From: Planctomycetota bacterium
GTDB taxonomy: Bacteria; Planctomycetota; Phycisphaerae; Phycisphaerales; SM1A02
Direction: 5' to 3'
Length of the DNA: 13,170 nt
Assembly: GCA_009924765.1 (NCBI GenBank)
Contig: RFQW01000011.1
Span: forward strand, 1 to 13,170
Positions 7,010 to 13,170 of this stretch are shown one piece after another (position 1 is the first letter of the stretch; every line of letters starts with the position of its first letter). The notes beneath the pieces were generated by a model. It was given only the letters and a program-made list of their open reading frames with translations, did not search any database and was not told the origin of the DNA. The translations under genes were made by a program, and so were the position numbers.

Positions 7010-8649
7010 TGGCTTCCGCGCAGACGCTGCTCCGCTACTGGCACACGCTGCGACATCTCAAGCCAGCCCAATTTGTGGGGCGCGTGCGGTTTCGCCTGTC
7101 CAGACCGCGGGTCGATGTGCGGCCGGCGCCGACCCTGCGTGAACGCGATGGTGCGTGGTGCGAGGCGGCCCGACGGCGCGCCAGCCTGGAGGCGCCGGGG
7201 ACGTTCCGATTCCTGAACGTGTCGCATGCGCTGTCGGATGTGGGATGGGATGGTGATCAGGTCGCCAAGCTGTGGCGCTACAACCAGCACTACTTCGAGG
7301 ATCTGCACGGTGTTGGCGCCGAGGCGCGCACCGCGTGGCATCACGATCTGCTGGCGCGGTGGATTCGCGACAATCCACATGCGCGCGGCACGGGGTGGGA
7401 GCCCTATCCGTCATCGCTTCGCATCGTGAACTGGATCAAGTGGGCGTGGCAGGGCCAGGCGCTTTCATCGGAAGCGGTGCACAGTCTGGCGGTGCAGGCT
7501 CGGTGGCTCATGCAGCGCCTGGAGTGGCACCTGCTCGGCAATCACCTGTTCGTGAACGCCAAGGCCCTGGTATTCGCGGGGCTGTTCTTCGAGGGCCCCG
7601 AAGCCGATGCGTGGTTCGAGAAGGGACTGCACATCCTGCGCCGGGAGGTGCCCGAACAGATCCTGAAGGATGGCGGGCAGTTCGAGCGATCGCCGATGTA
7701 CCACGCGCTTGCGCTGGAGGACATGCTGGACCTGTGGAACGCGTCTCGCGCGTGCGCGAAGGCGCTTCGTCCGGCGGATGCGGAGTGGTTCCGGTCCCAG
7801 CATGACCGGATCGAGTCGATGCGGCGCTGGCTGTCGGCCATGACGCACCCGGACGGCGAGATCGCGCTGTTCAACGACGCGGCGATCGGCATCGCGCCAT
7901 CGCCGGCGGCGTTGGCGGACTATGCGGCGCGCCTCGGCTTTGCGCCACTTGCACCGGAAGCGGATGGTTTCACGCACCTCGAGGCCAGCGGCTTCATCCG
8001 TGTGCAGCAGGGTCCGATGGTCGCGATCCTCGATGTGGGCCCGATCGGGCCCGACTATCTGCCGGGGCACGCGCATGCGGACACGCTGTCCTTCGAACTG
8101 TCGCTGCATGGCCGGCGCGTGCTGGTGAACTCCGGCACATCGGTGTACGGGATCGGTGCCGAGCGCCTTCGTCAGCGCGGCACGGCCGCCCACAACACGC
8201 TGACCGTCGACGGAGCGGACTCCAGCGAGGTGTGGGGCGGGTTCCGGGTGGCCAGGCGTGCCCGTCCACTCGATCTGCGCATCCTCTCCAGCGCCACTTC
8301 GCTGAAGATCGCCTGTTCGCACGACGGCTTCCTGCGCCTTGGTGGTGGCGCCATCCATCGGCGTACCTGGACGTTCACGCCGGGTGCGCTCGAAGTGTTC
8401 GACGAGGTGCCGGGTCGCGGAACCCTTGCCTGCCACTGGCATTTCGCGCCGGATCTCGAGATTTCGGCTATCAATCCGAGTTCGATTGCGCTCGGCGATC
8501 ATCGGACGATGACCGTCGAGGTGCAGCGGGCGGCCTGGTTCGTGGAGCGATCCACCTGGCATCCCGAGTTTGGTCGAAGCGTGCCGAACTGGGTCGCGAT
8601 CACGCGACTCCCGGGGCGCACGGGCGTGGTTCGATTCACCTGGAGCTAG
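7009..8649 (+). CDS. Heparinase II/III-family protein without visible signal peptide
   Basis: A 546-residue protein of the heparinase II/III (alginate/uronate lyase-like) fold. The N-terminal helical toroid contains LLRYWHTLRHLKP, RYNQHYFEDL, GWEPYPSSLRIVNW, GNHLFVNAKAL (Asn178, His179) and FERSPMYH (Tyr231, His232). The C-terminal beta-sandwich region has PGHAHADTLSFEL (His354, His356) and AAHNTLTVDGADSSEVWG. These Asn, Tyr and His residues lie where the catalytic groups of lyases in this fold are found, so catalysis is plausible. Known members cleave uronate-containing polysaccharides by beta-elimination. The N-terminus is basic and lacks a hydrophobic export segment, which suggests cytoplasmic action. 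It sits inside a synthesis operon, overlapping the epimerase stop (TGATG), so a role in glycan editing or length control, or a non-lyase reaction, is as likely as degradation. The frame extends upstream to 6802, but that part is a shadow of wecB. Confidence 0.88.
   Translation: MASAQTLLRYWHTLRHLKPAQFVGRVRFRLSRPRVDVRPAPTLRERDGAWCEAARRRASLEAPGTFRFLNVSHALSDVGWDGDQVAKLWRYNQHYFEDLHGVGAEARTAWHHDLLARWIRDNPHARGTGWEPYPSSLRIVNWIKWAWQGQALSSEAVHSLAVQARWLMQRLEWHLLGNHLFVNAKALVFAGLFFEGPEADAWFEKGLHILRREVPEQILKDGGQFERSPMYHALALEDMLDLWNASRACAKALRPADAEWFRSQHDRIESMRRWLSAMTHPDGEIALFNDAAIGIAPSPAALADYAARLGFAPLAPEADGFTHLEASGFIRVQQGPMVAILDVGPIGPDYLPGHAHADTLSFELSLHGRRVLVNSGTSVYGIGAERLRQRGTAAHNTLTVDGADSSEVWGGFRVARRARPLDLRILSSATSLKIACSHDGFLRLGGGAIHRRTWTFTPGALEVFDEVPGRGTLACHWHFAPDLEISAINPSSIALGDHRTMTVEVQRAAWFVERSTWHPEFGRSVPNWVAITRLPGRTGVVRFTWS
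8642..8645 (+). promoter_or_regulatory. Ribosome binding site for GTG-started glycosyltransferase
   Basis: GGAG within the last codons of the heparinase gene lies 5 nt before the GTG at 8651. It supports GTG as the true start rather than the in-frame upstream start at 8570, whose extra residues lie inside the heparinase gene. Confidence 0.5.
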
Positions 8650-8650
8650 C

Positions 8651-9220
8651 GTGCATCTTCTCTTCCTGACAGACAACTTTCCGCCCGAGGTCAACGCGCC
8701 CGCCAGTCGCACGTTCGAGCACTGCCGCGAGTGGGTGCGCAAGGGCCATCGCGTGACGGTGATCACCTGCGCCCCCAACTTCCCCAAGGGCAAGGTGTTC
8801 GACGGCTACCAGAACAAGGCGTTCCAGACCGAGACCATCGAGGGCATCGAGGTGATCCGGGTGTGGTCGTACATCACGGCCAACGAGGGGTTCGTGCGTC
8901 GCATCCTGGACTACCTCAGCTTCATGGCCAGCGCGATCGTCGCCAGCCCGCGCGTGCGTGGCGTGGATCTGGTCATCGGCACGTCGCCGCAGTTCTTCAC
9001 GGCGGTGGCCGCGTACGTGGTGAGCCGCATGAAGCGCATCCCGTACGTGTTCGAGCTCCGCGACCTGTGGCCGGAGTCCATCAAGGCCGTCGGTGCCATG
9101 AAGGAGTCGTTCGCCATCCGCATGCTGGAGCGGCTGGAGATGTTCCTGTACCGCAAGGCCGCGCGCATCGTGTCGGTGACCGAGTCGTTCAAGCAGGTGC
9201 TGATGCGCCGCGGCATCGCA
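8651..9220 (+). CDS. WbuB-like glycosyltransferase, N-terminal half only
   Basis: About 190 residues form the N-terminal (acceptor-side) domain of a GT4 glycosyltransferase related to WbuB, which in E. coli O26 is a proposed L-FucNAc transferase. The N-terminus HLLFLTDNFPPEVNAPASRT is close to family consensus; it is followed by CREWVRKGHRVTVITCAPNFP-GKVF-GY, the GTSPQFFTA segment, RIPYVFELRDLWPESI and SVTESFKQVLMRRGI. In relatives the next residues enter the nucleotide-sugar domain ('---V-NGVD') with the E-X7-E site, for a total near 400 residues. Here similarity ends after RRGIAR, at about 9220, and the DNA becomes antisense mqnA. The donor-binding domain is missing, so the encoded product cannot be a working transferase as written. 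The + frame remains open to 9841, giving a false fusion. It follows the heparinase gene after 1 nt, so it is the last cluster gene before the breakpoint. Confidence 0.82.
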
Positions 9221-9232
9221 CGGGCGCGGCGC
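9215..9232. other. Breakpoint: glycosyltransferase meets truncated mqnA
   Basis: Left of here only the + strand glycosyltransferase reading is sensible (up to RRGIAR); right of here only the minus-strand MqnA reading is (from FACWMAPR back to its start). Both genes are cut in mid-domain, tail to tail, and neither missing half occurs elsewhere in the window. A G/C-rich run CGGGCGCGGCGCC fits both sides and could be the shared microhomology. No insertion-sequence end, target duplication or tRNA is visible. Confidence 0.65.
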
Positions 9233-9811
9233 CATCCAGCACGCGAAGGTGAATGGCAGCGCGTTCATCTCGTACCACGCATGACCCAGATCCAGCTCGT
9301 GCGGAAAGCGTGCGGCATCGGGCGCGCGCAGCACCACCTTGTCGCCGATCAACAGCATCGCTTCGGCATCGCATGCATCCATGTTGTCCGGCACGCCGTC
9401 CACCAGTTCCAGCCTGGTGCCGAAGCGCTCCGCGAACACGATGCCCGCCAGCACGCGGCTGGTGTGGCTGTCGGCATCCGCGTGCAGGCGCCGCACCTGC
9501 GCCAGCGGAACGCGCGAGAACACCTTCACCGTGAGCGTGGCGCCGGCGCTGCCGAGCAGCCCCACCGGCAGAATGACCAGATCGTGCGAAGAGCGCTGGA
9601 AATCGATGCTGCTGCACAGCGCCGCATCCAGCTCACCGCGCTCGATGGTGCCGATCAGTTCAGCGGGAACCTCGGCACGCAGGTGCAGCCCGCGCAGGGA
9701 CTCCAGACCCGCGATCAGCGGTCGCGTGTTCAGGTATCGCACCACGCCCAGACGCGTCACATCCGTCGCTGCCCGCTGCGGCGCGTCGGCCCTGTCTGCA
9801 CTGGATTCCAT
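9230..9811 (-). CDS. mqnA: Chorismate dehydratase MqnA, 3' end missing
   Basis: About 194 residues of MqnA, the first enzyme of the futalosine route to menaquinone. It dehydrates chorismate to 3-enolpyruvoyl-benzoate in the cytoplasm and has a periplasmic-binding-protein-like fold. Recognisable segments in order: RLGVVRYLNTRPLIAGL at the N-terminus, AALCSSIDF, LLGSAGATLTVKVFSRVP, DSHTSRVLAGIVFAERFG, AMLLIGDKVVL and ALPFTFACWMAPR. Family members are around 270-280 residues, so roughly the last 80 are absent. The minus frame stays open to 8636, but beyond about 9230 it is antisense glycosyltransferase. I chose ATG 9811; an in-frame GTG at 9826 is possible, and neither has a strong ribosome binding site. 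It lies 52 bp downstream of alr on the same strand, so the two may be co-transcribed. As written the protein lacks part of its second domain. Confidence 0.85.
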
Positions 9812-9859
9812 GGCTGCTGCACGCACGGGCCTGCACTCTAGGCGAAGTGCGGCGAACGC

Positions 9860-9873
9860 GGCCTCAGGAGGCC
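9860..9873 (-). other. Short hairpin at the alr stop codon
   Basis: GGCCT-CAGG-AGGCC is a 5-bp inverted repeat with a 4-nt loop that includes the alr stop codon. No T-run follows in the direction of alr transcription. It could be a weak stability or pause element between alr and mqnA, or chance in high-G+C DNA. Confidence 0.2.
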
Positions 9874-11123
9874 TGCCGCGCCGAGGACTTCGCCTCGTCC
9901 GAACCCACGCGCACCGGTTCCTCGGCCGCCATGTACAGACGCGGCACGCGCGGTGGAATGCGGCACATCAGTTCATAGGCATGCTGGCCCGTCATGCTTG
10001 CAACGCGTGCGGCGTGGTTGGGCGCGCCGGGATCCGCCGACACAACCTCCACGGAAGCGTGCACGCCGCCATCCGGCAGACGCGCCGCCACGGCCGTCAG
10101 GTCGATGGCGATCTGGTCCATGCTCACGGCGCCGATCACGGGCACCGCCACCCACGCGGCATCCGCCCCCTGCCCCACGCGCACGCGCACCACGCGACGC
10201 TCCGCCTGTGCGGGCCGCAATGTGCGCGTATCCATGGGAAGCAGCGGATAGCCGTCCGCGTAACCGACCGGCACCAGTCCGACCGCGCTCTCAACGCGCG
10301 CGACCCAGCGACTGCCGTAGCCCACCGTTGCGCCCACGGGCAGCGCGCGCACCTGCATCACGCGGCTGCGCCAGCTGAACACGGGGCGAAGCGTGCCCAC
10401 GGTGTCCATGTGACGCCCGTCGCGCGTGCCCTCGAATGGCAGGCCCGTCCACGCGAGTCCCATGCGCACCATCTGATGATGGAAGCGACCGTCGCGGATG
10501 GCCGCGAAGGTGCTTGCCGAATGCACCACGCACGACTCGGGAAGATCGGCATCGGCCATCCACGCATCGAAGCGTTCGCGCTGCGCATCGGTTGCGCCTT
10601 CGCTGCCGCCGGCGTTGGCGTAGTGCGTGAACGCGCCGGTGAGCGCAAGCCGCTCGCTGCCAACGATGGTGCGCACAAGCGCCGTCGCATCCTCGGGCAG
10701 GCAGCCACCGCGACCCAGGCCCGTGTCCACCTCGATGTGCATCGGCACGCGCACGCCCAGCTCCGCGGCGGCTCGCTCGATGCGTCGCACCTGCGCCGCG
10801 TCATGCGCCGCCAGATGCAGCAAGCCCTTCACCAGCATGCCGTGCGCGGGACTGCCCGCCTCGATGGCATGCGTGGGCATCATCACCAGCATGGGTGTCG
10901 TGGGCGCCGCGGCATGCACCACCTCGGCCTCGTCCATGCCGAAAACCATCAGCATGTCCACCGCCGGCGCCATGCGCCGCGCGATGCGAGCGGCACCCAG
11001 CCCATAGGCATCGGCCTTCACCACGGCCCCAAGGCGCACGCCGGGCGACAGCATGCCCCGCATGACCATCAGGTTGTGGTCAAGGGCCGACAGATCCACA
11101 TGGACTTCGCTTCGGGCTTGCAT
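9864..11123 (-). CDS. alr: Alanine racemase
   Basis: A 419-residue PLP-dependent, fold-type III racemase that makes D-alanine from L-alanine for peptidoglycan. The PLP-binding lysine is Lys36 in AVVKADAYGLG. Also present are EVDTGLGRGG, THYANAGGS, the TVGYGSRW segment holding the second catalytic base Tyr, VPVGYADGYP and the C-terminal-domain GAVSMDQIAIDLTA. The last differs from the more usual 'G-VCMDQ' by Ser for Cys. Length is slightly above the usual 360-390 because of an acidic/Ser tail (about 20 residues, containing EEPVRVGSDEAK). ATG 11123 is preceded immediately by an in-frame GTG (11126); similarity begins at EVHVDL, so either would do, and I prefer ATG. It is divergent from the helicase gene (57 bp apart) and upstream of mqnA. 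All active-site segments appear intact. Confidence 0.94.
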   Translation of the reverse strand: MQARSEVHVDLSALDHNLMVMRGMLSPGVRLGAVVKADAYGLGAARIARRMAPAVDMLMVFGMDEAEVVHAAAPTTPMLVMMPTHAIEAGSPAHGMLVKGLLHLAAHDAAQVRRIERAAAELGVRVPMHIEVDTGLGRGGCLPEDATALVRTIVGSERLALTGAFTHYANAGGSEGATDAQRERFDAWMADADLPESCVVHSASTFAAIRDGRFHHQMVRMGLAWTGLPFEGTRDGRHMDTVGTLRPVFSWRSRVMQVRALPVGATVGYGSRWVARVESAVGLVPVGYADGYPLLPMDTRTLRPAQAERRVVRVRVGQGADAAWVAVPVIGAVSMDQIAIDLTAVAARLPDGGVHASVEVVSADPGAPNHAARVASMTGQHAYELMCRIPPRVPRLYMAAEEPVRVGSDEAKSSARQAS

Positions 11124-11132
11124 CACAGGGCT

Positions 11133-11161
11133 TTGTATCGACTCTCCGGCTCGTCTACCAT
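11133..11161 (+). promoter_or_regulatory. Candidate sigma-70-like promoter for the helicase gene
   Basis: TTGTAT (11133-11138) and TACCAT (11156-11161) are separated by exactly 17 bp in the short divergent gap between alr and the helicase gene. Each box matches only part of the consensus (3/6 and 4/6). A start point near 11168 would leave a very short leader before ATG 11181 and no good ribosome binding site. Placement is favourable, sequence support modest. Confidence 0.3.
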
Positions 11162-11180
11162 CAGGGGCCTCGGATCCATT

Positions 11181-12524
11181 ATGGCCAATTCAGAAACCTT
11201 CGCCCTCGACGTGCGGTTCGCAGACCTCGGTCTCCCCGCCTCCATCCTCCAGTCACTGGAGGCGAAGGGCTTCCAGCATCCAACCAAGATCCAGGCAGCC
11301 CTGCTGCCGGTGGCCCTGTCGGGCAAGGACTGCCTCGGGCAGGCCAAGACCGGCACAGGCAAGACCGCGGCGTTCGCGCTGCCCATGCTGGCACGACTGC
11401 CGGCCGACAAGCCCTTCGGCGGACTGGTGCTGGTGCCCACGCGCGAGCTGGCCATCCAGGTCGCCAAGGAGTTCCACGAGTTCGCGCGACACAGCGGCCA
11501 CGCGGTGGTGGCGGTGTACGGCGGCAACTCGGTGAACGCCCAGGCCAGCAAGCTGGAGAAGGGTCCCGCCATCATCGTGGGCACCCCCGGTCGCGTGATG
11601 GACATGCACGAGCGCGGCCTGCTGCCGTACAACCAGGTGAAGATGGCGGTGCTCGACGAAGTCGACCGCATGCTCGACATCGGTTTCCGCGACGACATCC
11701 GCCGCATCCTGGGCAGCATGAAGGAGCACCCGCAGACGGTGTTCGTGAGCGCCACCATCAGCCCCGAGATCGAGAAGCTGGCGCGCAGCTACATGCGCGA
11801 CGCCGAGAAGATCGTCACCACCGAGAAGAGCCTCACGGTGAGCCAGGTCGATCAGAGCTACCTGGGCGTGGAGCACTGGGACAAGCGCCGCCTGCTGCAT
11901 CACCTGCTCACCCACGAGACACCCGAGCTCACCGTGGTGTTCTGCCGCACCAAGCGCACCGTGGACGATGTGGCCGAATACCTGCAGAAGAAGGGCATCG
12001 ACGCCCACCCGATCCACGGCGACATGTACCAGCGCGCCCGCGACAAGGTGATGGAACGCCTGCGTGGCGGCTCGCTCAGCGTGCTGGTGGCCAGCGATCT
12101 GGCGGCCCGCGGCCTGGACGTGGATGACATCAGCCACGTGATCAACTACGACGTGCCGGAAGATCCCGAGGTGTACGTGCACCGCATCGGCCGCACCGCG
12201 CGCGCCGGTCGTCGCGGCGTGGCCTGGACCTTCGTGTGCCCCGATCAGGGCGAGCTGCTCACCAACGTGGAGATGCTCACCAACGTCGAGATCCCGCGCA
12301 AGGAATACGACGACTTCACGCCCGGCCCCGTGCCGAGCGAGGTGGTGGCGCGCCGCGAACTCGAGACCAAGCGCAAGGCCGATCTCGAGGTTTCGCGCAA
12401 CCGCTTCGAGACGCAGGCACCGGTGCCCGAGGCAGCCGATCCAACCAAGTTCCCGGGCGGCGTGGTTCCGACGGGTCTTCCGCCCAAGCGGCTTGGTGGC
12501 CGCGTGGCCACGCGTCGACGCTGA
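11181..12524 (+). CDS. DEAD-box family ATP-dependent RNA helicase (DEVD variant)
   Basis: A 447-residue RNA helicase of superfamily 2 with a normal two-RecA-domain core. The Q-motif region is GFQHPTKIQ; motif I AKTGTGKT is at 55-62, PTRELA and TPGRV follow, motif II is DEVD at 159-162, motif III SAT at 190-192, and motif VI HRIGRTARAGR starts at 334. Motif II has Val in place of the usual Ala; the catalytic Asp-Glu is kept, so ATP hydrolysis should be possible. The C-terminus after about 375 is a short, charged tail ending in a basic cluster (GGRVATRRR), probably for RNA contact. Likely roles are ribosome assembly, mRNA turnover or cold adaptation, which sequence alone cannot separate. ATG 11181 is the start: the same frame is open far upstream (to 9339), but that is antisense to alr and mqnA. 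psuG follows after 9 nt. Confidence 0.95.
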   Translation: MANSETFALDVRFADLGLPASILQSLEAKGFQHPTKIQAALLPVALSGKDCLGQAKTGTGKTAAFALPMLARLPADKPFGGLVLVPTRELAIQVAKEFHEFARHSGHAVVAVYGGNSVNAQASKLEKGPAIIVGTPGRVMDMHERGLLPYNQVKMAVLDEVDRMLDIGFRDDIRRILGSMKEHPQTVFVSATISPEIEKLARSYMRDAEKIVTTEKSLTVSQVDQSYLGVEHWDKRRLLHHLLTHETPELTVVFCRTKRTVDDVAEYLQKKGIDAHPIHGDMYQRARDKVMERLRGGSLSVLVASDLAARGLDVDDISHVINYDVPEDPEVYVHRIGRTARAGRRGVAWTFVCPDQGELLTNVEMLTNVEIPRKEYDDFTPGPVPSEVVARRELETKRKADLEVSRNRFETQAPVPEAADPTKFPGGVVPTGLPPKRLGGRVATRRR

Positions 12525-12533
12525 TACACGCGC

Positions 12534-13170
12534 GTGCACCGGCATCTGCACATCCATCCCGAGGTGGCCGAGGCGCTGCATGCGCGGCGCCCCGTGGTGG
12601 CGCTTGAAACCGCGGTGCTCACGCACGGCCTGCCGCGCGAGGCGAACGCGTCGCTCGCGCGTGTGGCCGGCCCCGCGTGGGAATCAAGCCTTCCCGCGAA
12701 CCTGGCGCTTGCGCGCGCGATGGAACGCGCCGTGCGCGAAGCCGGCGCCGTGCCCGCCACCATGGCGGTGATCGACGGTTCGCTGCGCGCAGGCCTTTCA
12801 GCTGAAGAACTGGAACGACTCGGCAGCGATGCATCCGCTCGCAAGCTGAGTTCGCGCGACATGGGCCCCGCCATCGCGCAGCGCGCAAGCGGCGGACTCA
12901 CCGTGGCCGCCACGCTGGCCGCCTGCACGGCGGCGGGCATCCGCAGTTTCGCGACCGGCGGCATCGGCGGCGTGCATCGCGGCTGGAGCCAGCACCCCGA
13001 CATCAGCGCCGATCTGCTGGCTCTCTCCCGGGCACAGGTGGTGGTCACCTGCGCAGGCGCCAAGAGCATTCTCGACCTGCCCGCAACGCTCGAGTGGCTC
13101 GACTCGCTCAGCGTGCCGGTGATCGGCATCGGCACGCCGCACTTCCCGTGCTTCACCTGTCCGCCGGATG
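12534..13170 (+). CDS. psuG: Pseudouridine-5'-phosphate glycosidase, cut by window end
   Basis: The first 212 residues of PsuG, which splits pseudouridine 5'-phosphate reversibly to uracil and ribose 5-phosphate during RNA nucleoside recycling; the frame is open to the last base. Signatures: VVALETAVLTHGLP with the catalytic-region Glu, NLALARAMERAVREAGAVPA, RKLSSRDM with a conserved Lys, FATGGIGGVHRG, DISADL with a metal-binding Asp, and CAGAKSILDLPATLEWL, where Lys177 matches the Schiff-base lysine (Lys166 in E. coli). Between THGLP and NLALA there are about 20 more residues than in the common 'HGLP-PEN' form. GTG 12534 is the first start after the helicase stop and has no clear ribosome binding site, so coupling to the helicase is likely. 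No pseudouridine kinase (psuK) is visible; it could lie beyond the edge. Confidence 0.92.
   Translation, partial: MHRHLHIHPEVAEALHARRPVVALETAVLTHGLPREANASLARVAGPAWESSLPANLALARAMERAVREAGAVPATMAVIDGSLRAGLSAEELERLGSDASARKLSSRDMGPAIAQRASGGLTVAATLAACTAAGIRSFATGGIGGVHRGWSQHPDISADLLALSRAQVVVTCAGAKSILDLPATLEWLDSLSVPVIGIGTPHFPCFTCPPD

Noticed and set aside
9339..11180. A very long in-frame extension upstream of the helicase, giving a 1061-residue protein
   Set aside because: The extra part is antisense to alr and the start of mqnA and is rich in His/Arg/Ala as expected of high-G+C shadows. Helicase similarity begins at 11181.
12257..12286. Two copies of GCTCACCAACGT 18 bp apart in the helicase gene (LTNVEM/LTNVEI)
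   Set aside because: Related helicases have a similar pair of segments here, so it is ordinary protein sequence rather than a DNA repeat of note.
1..13170. CRISPR arrays, tRNA genes, riboswitches, insertion sequences
   Set aside because: No regularly spaced repeats, no cloverleaf or CCA-ended candidates, no transposase motifs or terminal inverted repeats were seen on either strand.

Overview
The window is dense, high-G+C bacterial DNA with short gene spacings. It carries a futalosine-pathway menaquinone gene (mqnA), an alanine racemase, a DEVD-type RNA helicase and a pseudouridine-5'-phosphate glycosidase, next to a surface-polysaccharide locus. The helicase's DEVD/IGFRDDIRRIL signature and this gene mix recall Planctomycetota (perhaps Phycisphaerae). 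That placement is by eye and tentative; no rRNA or other strong marker is present.

Layout. (A) 1-~210: broken, out-of-order pieces of a cation:proton antiporter, + strand. (B) ~190-1702, minus strand: a truncated hexapeptide-repeat acyltransferase and a complete family-4-like glycosyltransferase, with overlapping ends. (C) 1786-~9220, plus strand: AsnB-like glutamine amidotransferase, two-domain dehydrogenase/Gfo-Idh-MocA oxidoreductase, non-hydrolysing UDP-GlcNAc 2-epimerase, heparinase II/III-family protein and a WbuB-like glycosyltransferase cut off after about 190 residues. The last four are packed end to end (ATGA and TGATG junctions, then a 1-nt gap). (D) ~9230-11123, minus strand: mqnA (missing its 3' end) downstream of alr. 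(E) 11181-13170, plus strand: a DEAD/DEVD-box helicase and psuG, which runs off the right edge.

B and C form one polysaccharide block: nucleotide-sugar formation (epimerase), sugar oxidation or modification (two-domain oxidoreductase), amide transfer (AsnB), acylation and two glycosyl transfers. The heparinase-fold protein has no visible export signal, so it may act inside the cell during synthesis rather than on finished polymer outside.

The strangest feature is structural. The polysaccharide block is bounded on both sides by abrupt joins where two unrelated genes are both cut in mid-domain. At the left, the acyltransferase is cut where antiporter sequence begins, and the antiporter pieces are themselves in the wrong order. 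At the right, the glycosyltransferase is cut where the 3' part of mqnA should be. I read these as breakpoints, most simply chimeric joins from amplification or assembly and less likely real non-homologous rearrangements. Gene calls that run through them are artificial fusions. I saw no tRNA, rRNA, CRISPR array, insertion sequence or other mobile element, and no gene-free stretch over 300 bases.
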